Shown here piece after piece: positions 1 through 9,581 of a stretch of 64,000 bases of DNA (position 1 is the first letter of the stretch; every line of letters starts with the position of its first letter). Both the position numbers and the translations under genes were made by a program. The notes below the pieces were generated by a model. That model did not search any database and was not told where the DNA came from. It was given only the letters and a program-made list of their open reading frames with translations. Origin of the DNA: Pyropia yezoensis (Eukaryota > Rhodophyta > Bangiophyceae > Bangiales > Bangiaceae); contig CM020618.1 in the NCBI GenBank assembly GCA_009829735.1, forward strand, positions 31,906,894 to 31,970,893. Direction: 5' to 3'.

Positions 1-54
1 CCCCTACCATGCGGCACCCTATCAGGCAGCAACTCCTTGTTCCCGCTTTCCCTC

Positions 55-2847
55 TCAAACCACCGACGGGCCGCTGGGGAGGAGCGCCGCCAGGCGCGAC
101 GCCCCCGCGTCCAGGGCCGACGTGCTGATGCCCGTCGCGCGGAAGAGCGCGCGGAGGGGCGCCAGCAGCGCCGATGCCACCGCCGGCTCGACGGCGGTGG
201 TGAAGGTGCTGGCGCGGACGCCATTCACCACAATGTCCCCGTGGAGGGTTTGCGGGTTGTAGAGGCCCGTACCCGTCACCGACGCAATGGCTGTTACAAT
301 GTCGCACTTGCGCTCGGCCACCAGCTCCAGCTTGTCGCCCAGGCGGACGGCACCCGCCGCCGTCATCTTGCCATTGGCATAGATGTAATGGCTCCGTGTC
401 ACCGTCAGCGACGCGGCCGACGCGGTGGAGAGCTTGACAAAGTTGAACGACCCTGTCGCGACCTTGTGCGTAAACATAAAGACGCGCGAGAAGGCGTCGG
501 CCGAAACGCGCACGCTGTCGCCCACTGCCAGCTTGTCCATCGTCACGGTCCCGCCCGACTCGAGCTCCACCTCGGCCGACGCGGGGAAGCACACCGAATC
601 GTCATCGTCCGACGGGGACGGCGCGACATCCAGGTCCTCGTCGTCAACGCCCGCCACACCACCGTCCACGTCTCCCTCACCGTCATCCTCTCCATCGTTG
701 CGAGGCTCGTCGTTCACGTCTGCAACGCCGTCACCGTCATTGTTGGCATCGTCATTGTCCGCAACGCCGTCATTGTCGTCATCCGGGTCGACCGGGTCAG
801 CCAGGCCGTCATTGTCATCGTCAATCGAATCAATGTCCTCACCGCCCGTGGCCGGCACGATCGGAGCGCCCTCATCCTCGTCCTGACCGTCATTGCGGGG
901 AACGTCATTGACGTCGGCCACACCGTCGCCGTCATTATCGGCATCATCATTGTCCGCGACACCGTCATTGTCGTCGTCCGCGTCGGCCGGGTCCGGCAGA
1001 CCGTCATTGTCATCATCGAGCGAGTCGGTGTCGGCCGTGCCACCACCGACTGCAACAGGCACAACGGGAACTGGCACAACGTCACCCTCCCCGCCCTCCT
1101 CCGAGTCAGAATCGTCGTCATCGCCACCCACCGCCGGCGTCGCGACCGCGTTACCCTCCCCATCGTCGGCGCCATCGTTGCGGGGAGTGTCGTTCACGTC
1201 CGCCACGCCGTCACCGTCATTGTTGGCATCGTCATTGTCCGCAACGCCGTCATTGTCGTCATCCGGGTCGACCGGGTCAGCCAGGCCGTCATTGTCATCG
1301 TCAATCGAATCAATGTCCTCACCGCCCGTGGCCGGCACGATCGGAGCGCCCTCATCCTCGTCCTGACCGTCATTGCGGGGAACGTCATTGACGTCGGCCA
1401 CACCGTCGCCGTCATTATCGGCATCATCATTGTCCACAACGCCGTCATTGTCGTCATCCGGGTCAACCGGGTCCGGCAGACCGTCATTGTCATCATCGAG
1501 CGAGTCGGTGTCGGCCGTCTCATCACCGCCCACAATGGGCACAATGGGGACCGTCACACCGTCACCCTCCCCGCCCTCCTCCGAGTCAGAATCATCGTCG
1601 TCGCCCGCATCGCCGATAGGCACGACCACGATCGGCGTAACGTTGCCACCCTCCTCGTCGCCCTCCCCACCAACCGCCGGCGTCCCGACCGCGTTACCCT
1701 CCCCATCGTCGGCGCCATCGTTGCGGGGAGTGTCGTTCACGTCCGCCACGCCGTCACCGTCATTGTTGGCATCGTCATTGTCCGCAACGCCGTCATTGTC
1801 GTCATCCGGGTCGACCGGGTCAGCCAGGCCGTCATTGTCATCGTCAATCGAATCAATGTCCTCACCGCCCGTGGCCGGCACGATCGGAGCGCCCTCATCC
1901 TCGTCCTGACCGTCATTGCGGGGAACGTCATTGACGTCGGCCACACCGTCGCCGTCATTATCGGCATCATCATTGTCCACAACGCCGTCATTGTCGTCAT
2001 CCGGGTCAACCGGGTCCGGCAGACCGTCATTGTCATCGTCGAGCGAGTCGGTGTCGGCCGTCTCACCGGAGTCGTCGTCGTCGTCCGAGCTGTCGTCGTC
2101 GTCACCCGAGGTGGGCTCTGCGAGAGCGTCCTCATCCTCGACCGTCTCCTCATCGCCAACCTCTGGGAGTGCGGGCACGACCACCGCCGTCCCGTCGGCA
2201 CCGTCATTGTCATCTTCATCATTGTCCGAATCGTCCGCAGCCGCCACGGCGGGGGACGACGCAAAGACGCACGGCGGGGCCCCCCCCGGGGCAAACACCG
2301 CCACGTACGGGCGGAAGCGCGGGGCGAGGGTGCCCACCCCCGGCACATTCAGCGGGGTGGGCTCCGATACGAGCAGCGTCACCGTGTCGGCCGGGAAGGT
2401 GACGCCCCCGCAGTTGCGGGCGCCACTCTCCACCCCCACCTGGTACGCCGCGCCCGCGTCGTTCAACGCGGTGACCGCCGACGCGAGCGCCGCATTCGCC
2501 CCCACCGCCGGCGCCAGGTCCGCCGTGACGGCGGGGACGCCCGCGGGGCGGACGACCAGGTTGCCCGCCGCGGGGGTGCACGCCGCGCCGTCCACGCGGA
2601 TGCGGCGGTAGGGCACGTTGAGGACGCCCGCCGACGGGGAGTTGAAGCCGAGGTGGTCCACCGTCGACGGGCAGCCCGCCGCGTTGGAGGGGAGGCCCGT
2701 AAAGGAGCCCCCCAGCTGCAGCTCTGTAAACGCCCGGTCCACCACCCCCAGCGGCGCACCCGACGCGGGCGCAGAGGAGGAGGACACCGCAAAAACGGCG
2801 ACCGCCGCGGCGGCGGCCGCCGCGCGGCGCCGCTGGGAGCGCGCCAT
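55..2847 (-). CDS. Secreted Hog (Hint) protein 1 with TSP3-like calcium-binding repeats
   Basis: This 930-residue protein starts at the ATG whose first base is 2847, which opens a signal peptide (MARSQRRR followed by an Ala/Val-rich core). Residues of about 30-200 form a domain with four cysteines (GCPSTV, AACTP, NCGGVTF, PPCVF) shared with two other proteins in this window. Residues of about 240-730 are Asp-rich thrombospondin type 3-like repeats (DDDNDGLADPVDPDDDNDG and variants), a known calcium-binding pattern. From about residue 750 comes a Hint/Hog domain: it starts at the nucleophile Cys of CFPASAEVEL, has the block DKLAVGDSVRV, the catalytic-type T-x-x-H (TVTRSHYIY), and GLYNPQTLHGDIVVNGV. 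Known Hog domains cleave themselves off the N-terminal part; self-cleavage here is inferred. The Cys that follows block G in animal Hedgehog (SCYA) is Thr here. Mature fragments are probably extracellular. No intron is needed. The ligand and partner are unknown. Confidence 0.82.
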   Translation of the reverse strand: MARSQRRRAAAAAAAVAVFAVSSSSAPASGAPLGVVDRAFTELQLGGSFTGLPSNAAGCPSTVDHLGFNSPSAGVLNVPYRRIRVDGAACTPAAGNLVVRPAGVPAVTADLAPAVGANAALASAVTALNDAGAAYQVGVESGARNCGGVTFPADTVTLLVSEPTPLNVPGVGTLAPRFRPYVAVFAPGGAPPCVFASSPAVAAADDSDNDEDDNDGADGTAVVVPALPEVGDEETVEDEDALAEPTSGDDDDSSDDDDDSGETADTDSLDDDNDGLPDPVDPDDDNDGVVDNDDADNDGDGVADVNDVPRNDGQDEDEGAPIVPATGGEDIDSIDDDNDGLADPVDPDDDNDGVADNDDANNDGDGVADVNDTPRNDGADDGEGNAVGTPAVGGEGDEEGGNVTPIVVVPIGDAGDDDDSDSEEGGEGDGVTVPIVPIVGGDETADTDSLDDDNDGLPDPVDPDDDNDGVVDNDDADNDGDGVADVNDVPRNDGQDEDEGAPIVPATGGEDIDSIDDDNDGLADPVDPDDDNDGVADNDDANNDGDGVADVNDTPRNDGADDGEGNAVATPAVGGDDDDSDSEEGGEGDVVPVPVVPVAVGGGTADTDSLDDDNDGLPDPADADDDNDGVADNDDADNDGDGVADVNDVPRNDGQDEDEGAPIVPATGGEDIDSIDDDNDGLADPVDPDDDNDGVADNDDANNDGDGVADVNDEPRNDGEDDGEGDVDGGVAGVDDEDLDVAPSPSDDDDSVCFPASAEVELESGGTVTMDKLAVGDSVRVSADAFSRVFMFTHKVATGSFNFVKLSTASAASLTVTRSHYIYANGKMTAAGAVRLGDKLELVAERKCDIVTAIASVTGTGLYNPQTLHGDIVVNGVRASTFTTAVEPAVASALLAPLRALFRATGISTSALDAGASRLAALLPSGPSVV
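711..2070 (-). repeat. Three near-identical in-gene repeats encoding the TSP3 linker of Hog protein 1
   Basis: Blocks beginning near 711, 1191 and 1734 repeat almost base for base, with spacings of 480 and 543 bases. The extra length between the second and third blocks is an insert that encodes a Val/Pro/Ile- and Asp-rich stretch. Each block codes for two TSP3-like segments separated by a GAPIVPATGG linker. Such near-identity suggests recent unequal exchange, and the copy number could vary between strains. Confidence 0.85.
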
Positions 2848-3095
2848 GGGGGAGCGAAAGGGGGGGGGGGGGCAGGGGGGAAGGGGCAGAGAGTGGGGGA
2901 CGCGCGCTCCCGCGGTGGATAGGGGAGCCCACTCGGGGCAAGGCCGCGGGCGATGCGCGCGTGCCGGCGGGGGGGGAGAAGAAGGAGGACGGTGGGGAAG
3001 CAGCCAAGAGGGGTGGAGGGGGGGGAGGGGGGGGTGAAGCGCCCAGGCCGTGCCTCCTCCCGGCCGGTGAGGTTGTTCACCCCCGACGGGGCGCT

Positions 3096-3101
3096 CTTAT
3101 A
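3096..3101 (-). promoter_or_regulatory. Possible TATA box of Hog gene 1
   Basis: TATAAG on the minus strand lies about 250 bases upstream of the ATG at 2847, in an otherwise very G+C-rich stretch. A 5' leader of about 220 bases is plausible. No transcription start is proven. Confidence 0.4.
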
Positions 3102-3439
3102 CCCGCCCGCCAGCAGCGTCAGCGGCCGCGCGCCGACCGGCGCGGCGGGGCGCGGCGGGCCGGCACGCTGCCGCACCGGCAAGCGGGCGCCCCCCCCCCC
3201 CCCCCCCCCACACGCGTGCGACTGGGCGGGGCGGCTCCCCGTCGGCCGCGCCGTCAGAGACCCCCCCCAGCGGGGCTCACCCCGTAACGTGCGGGCCGCC
3301 GCCGCCGCGGGCGGCAGGGCGCGCAGACGGGCGTGGGGCCACAGCCCATCAGGGCCCCCCCTCCCCCCCCCCCCCCGCCTTCCCCCCGGCTGGTCGTATC
3401 GGGCACAGGGGCGGGGTTTCAGCCCTCCCCGCCCATGAG

Positions 3440-3442
<3 letters not shown>

Positions 3443-3515
<73 letters not shown>
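3443..3515. repeat. Uninterrupted 73-base poly-G tract
   Basis: A single run of G, followed by CCCC, a short spacer and a second run of 28 G at 3536-3563. Such tracts can form G-quadruplexes. The true length is uncertain because assemblers handle such runs poorly. Confidence 0.9.
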
Positions 3516-3522
<7 letters not shown>

Positions 3523-4460
3523 GGCGCGAGGGGCCGGGGGGGGGGGGGGGGGGGGGGGGGGGGAGGTGGCTGGCTGGCGCACGCAGCGTCCCATGGTCGC
3601 GATACGAGGCGCGTACAGTACGAGACGGGAAGTAGGGTAGAGGTCCCTCCAGCCGCACCGCCACCCACCTCCCCAGCCCTTGCCTCCGCTCGGCCCACAC
3701 GACGGCGGCCGGCAGCCAGCAACGGCGGGGCAGCGGTGGGCGTCGTTGTGGCGGCCGGGGGGGGGGGGGGAAGCATGCACCGTCGTCCCGGCAGGCCATC
3801 AAAGCAGGTCACTGGGCGCCCATAGCCAAACCCCCCCATCGAGACTGGATGCAGACGAGGTGAGCCTTGCAAGCGCCCTTGACAGGGCAAGGAGCCCGCC
3901 CCCCGCGCCCGACGGGCGGGAGGGGGGACAGCGCGGCCGACTGGCCACGGCGGTCAGTTGGAGGAGGAGCGGGGGGGGGGGGGGGGGGGGGGGGGGGGGC
4001 GGGCGCGCTCCCCGCCACGCCGCCGCCAGCTGCCCCTGCCGACAACGTTTCTCCCCCTCCCGCCGGGGCGCCCCAGCAATGGCACCGTCGATGGGGGACC
4101 TCCTGGCACCCGCCGCGAGGCGGCATCCCCACCCACTCATCTGCCACCCCGCCCAACCGGTAGTTGCGGGGGCTGCTTTCGCCGCCGTCGCGCGAGCGGC
4201 CACGCGCGTGGCGCATGCGGGGGGGTGGGGGGGGGGGGGAAGCGCGGGGAAGCGCGGGGCCGCCGCCGCTGGCGCGTCACGCGGCTGCCAGTGGCTGGGA
4301 GTGGCTGGAGGAGGAGGGCGGTGGATCTGTGGGGCGGCTGATTGGCAGACGGGCGGGGAGGGGGGGGGGGGGAAGGGGGGAGGGAGGAGGGGTGGAGGAG
4401 AGGCCCCCTATTCGGGGCTTCGGGGGGGGCGGCGGATCTCCGGCCACGTGGCATTGCGAA

Positions 4461-6176
4461 CGCCCTCTAGTGTCTAAAGTTTTTTAGTCTACCGACAGGC
4501 TCATTTGAGCCGATTCGGCTCATTTGAGCCACTTTTTCGGGTCCTTCTTTTTCGTACTTCCCGTGGTCTCCTGCTCATTTTGACCACAGAAACGGACTCA
4601 GCGCAGGCTGTTTGCTTACGGGAGCGTCCCGAAAGCGTCCCAGCTAAGGGAAGTGCGCATATGGAAAGGGAGAGGTGCAGTATGGGGTGGGGTGGGGTGG
4701 GCAAGCTCCGAGGGGGACGAGGATGTGCGACAACGGATGATGGTGACAGGCGGCTCACCGGCGCAGCTGAAGTGTGCCAGCGGCGACGCCAAGGCATGGG
4801 GTCGAACAGTGCCTCCAGGGGTCAGAATCGACGCCCTGCGGTGCCGACCTGCCCCCCTTCCCCTCCACTTGCCACTTCCTTTCTCTTTTCCCCGCAGCTC
4901 ACTCCCTCTCTCCCCCCCTCCCCCCTCCCGTTCTCTCTTCTCGCGTTGACGGAGCGTGCGCTGCCACCCGGAGTCTCGGCCTGCCAGTCCAATTGAGGGG
5001 GGGAGGGGGGACAGATGGGGGGGGAAGAAGAAGGGTGATTTGCCACCCCTGCAGCGCGCGCGCGTGGTCTGGGAGTGGGGTGGGGGTGTGTGGGCGTGGT
5101 TGGTGCGGTGGTCTGCAGGGATGGTGGATGGTAGTGGTGGTGCTGGAAGAAGAGATGAGGTCCGGTATTACAAGGAAGAACGCGTCACTGGCTGATTGCG
5201 GCCCGGTGGCGTGGTTGTTCCAGCTCGACTGTGGCACCGGATGTGCTCACGGACGTCAATTACACATAAACTTACATTGTTTTCACTGGACAGACGATCA
5301 GTCTTCCTATGAAAAGTATTAGAGGACCCCCCCCAAGCGGACCCAGGTCCCTGGGACCGAAAGAACACATAAGCAGAAAGAAAAAAGTACTCCCGTGCTC
5401 AGGAGAACGAGACGAGTCCAGCGGTGTGCTCCGCTGCTTCAGCCGACCATCTGATGATGAGATGTCGCTGAGGTGGTCGCTATTTCCGGTCATACGGATA
5501 TATTTAAGGCCGGGCCGCGGACCTTCCCTCTCTTCCGTCACACTACAGTAGTTATTGGACTACGCCCGGCTGGGTTACATGTGGTCCACATATAACCCAG
5601 CCGCACTCGCACGAGGGAAACTCTCCATTTATGAACAGAAGTCTCTACCCCACCGGAATTCAAATTCCGACACCCACAAATGAGGACCGGCCAAAAACAC
5701 AATTGCTGTGCTGGTCACACACGGCGCGCACGGACGCGACACCCCACTGCCGTCACCACCACCGCGCCGTCCCGCCATCCTCGCGGCCGTGCCGTCCCAC
5801 CACCCCTGCGGCCTTGATCGAGCGGCCGGGCTCCCCTCTTTTTCCTTTGGCATCCCGTGCGGCGAGACAGTGGTTTACAGGTGAGGAGGACATGTGGACA
5901 TGGTTATACTGAGCGAGGAGGCCGAGGACGAGTGAGCCCTATGCGTGAGAGCGTGCTATGAACCTTTCGTTTACGTTTGCGCTGGACACGGTCCCCCCGT
6001 GGAGCCTGTTGGACCCCCGGCTTGTGACTTGTCCGCAGGCTGACTGCTCAGCGGCAACTCCATCTCTGCACTAGTGACCAAATTGCATACACATTTAGTA
6101 GAAGGACTGGTCCGACACGAGCGACAGTCGTTCAATCTTGGCATATAGTTTAAATTAAAAGTGGGCTACTTTCCAG
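4461..6176. other. Spacer with small inverted repeats, no gene recognised
   Basis: This stretch is less G+C rich than its surroundings. GGCTCATTTGAGCC occurs twice (4498-4511 and 4517-4530), each copy a perfect palindrome. Near 5567-5602, GGCTGGGTTA pairs with TAACCCAGCC to form a hairpin. A TATA-like TATATTTAAG lies near 5508. The sequence CTAGTGTCTA at 4467 matches the end of the MITE at 47736. No open frame resembles a known protein. Confidence 0.55.
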
Positions 6177-9100
6177 ATGACCCCCACATGTAACCCCGTA
6201 CGCACGGTACCGTCCTGCCGCGCTCCCCTCGGCCACTTCGACGTCTTGCACTTGGACATCCTGCCCTCCCCCTACCCCCTCAATATATATTTACGCGGCC
6301 TCAACCCGGGTTCCATGGGCCGTCCCGCGCTTGCGATTGCCCCCGCGGTCCTCCTGCGACGGCCTGTCTGGACGGGCGCGCCCGCCGGCGCCGGCCGCTA
6401 CCCAGTGGCCGACCAGACTACGAAGCCACCGAGTGCTGCGGCGGCGGTGGCGGCGCCGGCAGCGGCGGCATTGTCGGGCTTGAACCTGCGTGGCTACCGG
6501 CAGCTGTCGCTCTTTGTCGGTGGCCAGCTGGTCCCTGCGCTAGTAGACTCGCGCCGTGGTGCCGGGGCGGTTATGTGCGCTGCAGATACCCCCGAGACCA
6601 TCCCAGAGCTGAAGAAGGATCTCCGGCAACTGCATTCGAGGTTCGCCGAGGCTGTCTTCATGCTGAACAATGCAGCCGACCCGAAAGTGCGGCACCTGCT
6701 GGAGAAAATTGTATCTCAGTGCGAGGCAGACATCGCCGATGTGGAGGGAAAACTCAGCCGGCTGTCGGCTTGGGAGCAGCTTGACAAGGCCATCAATGTG
6801 CTCTACCAGCAGGACAGCGCTCTGTGCGCGCAGCTGCAACAAGGCCGGGACAACATCCGAGCGCTTTCTTTGGCCTCTCCTCCCTCTACGTTGGAAGACG
6901 TTGGTAAGTCTGTGGAATATCAAAAACGTTTGGAAGCGCAGCGGACGGACCTGGCCACCACACTGGCGCAAAAGCTGGATGAGCGGCTGGAAGCGCGGGG
7001 CATCAAGCAGCTCAGCTTTCGCGACATTCTCTCAGGCCTGGGGCAGCTCCGTGACCCGGACTTGGAGGTTGGCCGTCCTCCCCCTGACTATACGGTGGCG
7101 TTCCAGCCTGTTCCGGACTTTGGCCCGGGTCCCGATGAGGGGAAGGAGACCGCGGTGCGCATCTGGAGCATGCTGATGCGTCTGCGGGCCCAGGCCTCTA
7201 CCCGTACCGCTCCAGAGTCGGGTGGCGGTGTCAGCCGACCTCCTCGCTCTCCTGGGCATGTGGGCGCTCGCCACATCGTTCCCAGGGTGAGGTCTGTGTC
7301 TCGCGACCCAGTCCTGGCAGCAGATGACAAGCCCGCTCGAAAGGCGGATGCCTGCGTCGAGTCGCCACAAGGCCCTGAGTCGTCCAGTACATCAAATGCA
7401 GAACGCCCTAGCCCTACCATTCGTCCTATGTTGGGGGCTGTCGTGGCGACCCCTGGCCTGGGCAAGACGCTGGGTGTACGGCATGCCTGCCGGTTGAGCC
7501 ATTGCTTGCCCACCAAGATTGAGGAGCTTTCCGGCAATACGGCGGCACGAACTGCTCTGCTCAAGATGCTATCCAGCAACGAGCAGACTCTGGAATCCGT
7601 CTCCGCGTTTGCTGCCTCTGCCGTCGTCTTTGCGGTCAACTTCAACGACTTCTATGGTGTTGCGTCCGTAGAGAGCCTGCTGCTGCTTCGCGACGACAAC
7701 TTTGTGCTCGTGCCGCTGCTGATCCGGCTTCTGTACATGGAGCTGGCCGTCCTCAACCCCAGGACTGCGGCAACCGACTTCTCCAAGGTCGTCGGTGAGG
7801 TCTGTGCTGCTCTTCGTACCAGGGTCGTCACGCCGGAGGGTCTCGAGGTTGAGGTGGGGGAGCTGATGCGCAATAGAGCGGGACGTGGTCAAGCTTGGAG
7901 CCCCGTTGTACTCGTGGTTGATGAGCTAGGCAAGGCTGCCCACAAGCTACCCTCCGAGCCATACATGCGTAAGAATCCTCAAGCTGCTGCAGCGGTGACC
8001 AACTACTCGGCCGCTGATGGTCTGCGGTCTGCAGGAGCTGTGCTGACGGACGCGGTGAACGGGCTGATGCTGTGCACCTCCGTCTCGACAGATCTTGTCG
8101 AGCGCGAATTCAAGACTCCCTCGCAGCGCCCTGTCAAGTACGTTGAGCTGGAAGGGCCGACTGACGTGACGCCGATATTGCAGCACGCCATGGAGATTGT
8201 GGAAGCGCGCGGGCTGCACATCAGCTGCTACGGGAGTCGCTTCCAATGGACGATGAGTCTTAAGCCATCTCTCAAGGGTCGGGATGTGATCAACTCGGAG
8301 CGTGTGCTGTCTGGTCTCTGTGGTCTCACCGGAGGTCACCCGCGCTTTGCAGCATGGTTCGGCAAGCTACTTTCGCAAGCTGGACCGGGAGCCAATGTGT
8401 GGGATCTACTCAAGGAGGCGTCGTACTTCGCCGCGGTGGCTGTCGGACCCGGTGTGGACGTCGTTGGGGGCAACTATTCCGCGAAGGACGAGTTTTTCAC
8501 CAAGCTCTTTCGCGGCGAAAAGGTGCGCTACTACGACACAGCGCTCGTGGCCACCGACGGAACTGTGTACACCTTCGATGATCTGGCGAGCAATTCCAGC
8601 ATCATCTCTTCGGGCGGCCGCGAGTCCGTTCCCCGCTTGGTGGCTATGCAGCTTTTGGATGCCATCTCTGGCAGACTGTTCACGGACAGTGAATTGCTGC
8701 AGGCGCTCTCGGGATTCGCGCCATCCAAGACGATTGAGCAGTGCACGACGTGGGAGCGGGTTTCAGAGACGATGGAGGGGCTGCGCTCCCTTTTACGGCA
8801 ACGCCGGGCGCTGGACTACCGCGGTGCTACGCTGCGCCAAGTATTTGCATCCTCCGCGGACGGAACGGATCTCCCAGCGACCCATGTTGGCGGGAGCCCA
8901 CTGCTGAACGATGTGAAGCTGCGCGCCCATACGTGCTTCTCGAGCGTTCGTGGGGACAAGTCACTTGAGACGCTATTGGAGATGGCCCAAGACCCGGGAG
9001 GCAAGCAAGAGCTGGTGAAGCACGTGTGGCATCTGCCTGGAAAGGAAGCGGGCATTGATGCGATCATCTTCTTTGAGTGCTCGGCTGACGTAGCCGACGT

Positions 9101-9581
9101 TGAGCAAGGGGCTGTTGTTGGAGCTGGCCTGTCGTTCAAGCACTCGCTGTACGGCGTGGGTAAGTCCACGCGTTCGACACTTGCCGGCCGTCACGTCCAT
9201 GACAGCTGGGATAAGCTGTATCTGGTACTTGGCAAAGTGTGGCCCTTGTGGCGTGACCGCTTCGCTCTCGTGACGATTAGCCGGCGCTCCAGGACTAAGA
9301 ACTTTGACGTGACAAGGGCTGCACCTATCAGGCCGTTGGCTCCTGACGCGTCGAAGAACGTCAAGGACCAGTATCAGCGAAAATTGACAAGCCGGAACTT
9401 TGCGCATGATGAGAGAGCAGGCCAAACGGTGGTGCTGAGCGTGGAGGATCTGGTCGGTTACTACGGGCCAACTCTCTACCCGCTAGTGCAGGCTGCGGAC
9501 CTGCTCTTTTCGGAGGCCACGATGAGTACTAATATTCCTTCCTCTTCTGAGACGACAGAGCCGGCCGGTGGTGACCTGTAG
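6177..9581 (+). CDS. Crinkler/RHS-type P-loop NTPase with C-terminal nuclease-like region
   Basis: The uninterrupted frame gives up to 1134 residues. The start is uncertain: ATGs lie at 6177, 6315 and 6573, and the conserved helical part begins just after the last. Residues of about 135-300 are helical and coiled-coil-like. A P-loop ATPase follows, with Walker A ATPGLGKT at residues 424-431 and a Walker B-like VVLVVDELGK near residue 582. The C-terminal part (GAGLSFKHSLYGVGK, then LYLVLGKVWPLWRDRFALVT) resembles the region after the NTPase in Crinkler/RHS (CR) proteins, where a restriction-endonuclease-like fold is described. CR proteins occur in oomycetes, fungi, algae and trypanosomes. They are discussed as nuclear effectors, intragenomic conflict proteins or transposon-derived proteins, and the role here is unknown. 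A broken copy of residues of about 156-300 lies at 27459-27893. Family assignment is moderate; the NTPase is firmer. Confidence 0.6.
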   Translation: MTPTCNPVRTVPSCRAPLGHFDVLHLDILPSPYPLNIYLRGLNPGSMGRPALAIAPAVLLRRPVWTGAPAGAGRYPVADQTTKPPSAAAAVAAPAAAALSGLNLRGYRQLSLFVGGQLVPALVDSRRGAGAVMCAADTPETIPELKKDLRQLHSRFAEAVFMLNNAADPKVRHLLEKIVSQCEADIADVEGKLSRLSAWEQLDKAINVLYQQDSALCAQLQQGRDNIRALSLASPPSTLEDVGKSVEYQKRLEAQRTDLATTLAQKLDERLEARGIKQLSFRDILSGLGQLRDPDLEVGRPPPDYTVAFQPVPDFGPGPDEGKETAVRIWSMLMRLRAQASTRTAPESGGGVSRPPRSPGHVGARHIVPRVRSVSRDPVLAADDKPARKADACVESPQGPESSSTSNAERPSPTIRPMLGAVVATPGLGKTLGVRHACRLSHCLPTKIEELSGNTAARTALLKMLSSNEQTLESVSAFAASAVVFAVNFNDFYGVASVESLLLLRDDNFVLVPLLIRLLYMELAVLNPRTAATDFSKVVGEVCAALRTRVVTPEGLEVEVGELMRNRAGRGQAWSPVVLVVDELGKAAHKLPSEPYMRKNPQAAAAVTNYSAADGLRSAGAVLTDAVNGLMLCTSVSTDLVEREFKTPSQRPVKYVELEGPTDVTPILQHAMEIVEARGLHISCYGSRFQWTMSLKPSLKGRDVINSERVLSGLCGLTGGHPRFAAWFGKLLSQAGPGANVWDLLKEASYFAAVAVGPGVDVVGGNYSAKDEFFTKLFRGEKVRYYDTALVATDGTVYTFDDLASNSSIISSGGRESVPRLVAMQLLDAISGRLFTDSELLQALSGFAPSKTIEQCTTWERVSETMEGLRSLLRQRRALDYRGATLRQVFASSADGTDLPATHVGGSPLLNDVKLRAHTCFSSVRGDKSLETLLEMAQDPGGKQELVKHVWHLPGKEAGIDAIIFFECSADVADVEQGAVVGAGLSFKHSLYGVGKSTRSTLAGRHVHDSWDKLYLVLGKVWPLWRDRFALVTISRRSRTKNFDVTRAAPIRPLAPDASKNVKDQYQRKLTSRNFAHDERAGQTVVLSVEDLVGYYGPTLYPLVQAADLLFSEATMSTNIPSSSETTEPAGGDL
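6284..6293 (+). promoter_or_regulatory. TATA-like sequence near the start of the Crinkler-type gene
   Basis: TATATATTTA lies inside the longest open frame (6177). If it is the working TATA box, translation would begin at the later ATG at 6573 rather than at 6177 or 6315, since 6315 is too close. Confidence 0.3.

Larger units (their letters stand above)
2848..4460. other. Gene-free stretch rich in poly-G and poly-C tracts
   Basis: No recognisable gene. It holds the upstream region of Hog gene 1, then long single-base runs: C at 3190-3209, G at 3443-3515 (73 bases), G at 3536-3563 and G at 3971-3999. The long open frames here are only polyproline or polyglycine readings of these runs. Confidence 0.8.

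Noticed and set aside
37..2922. 961-codon open frame antisense to Hog gene 1
   Set aside because: It is the complement of GC-biased, Asp-rich repeats and reads as Val/Ile/Arg repeats. The minus-strand frame has signal peptide, cysteines and Hint domain.
2463..3890. Long polyproline frames
   Set aside because: They are direct readings of poly-C and poly-G runs and contain no domain.
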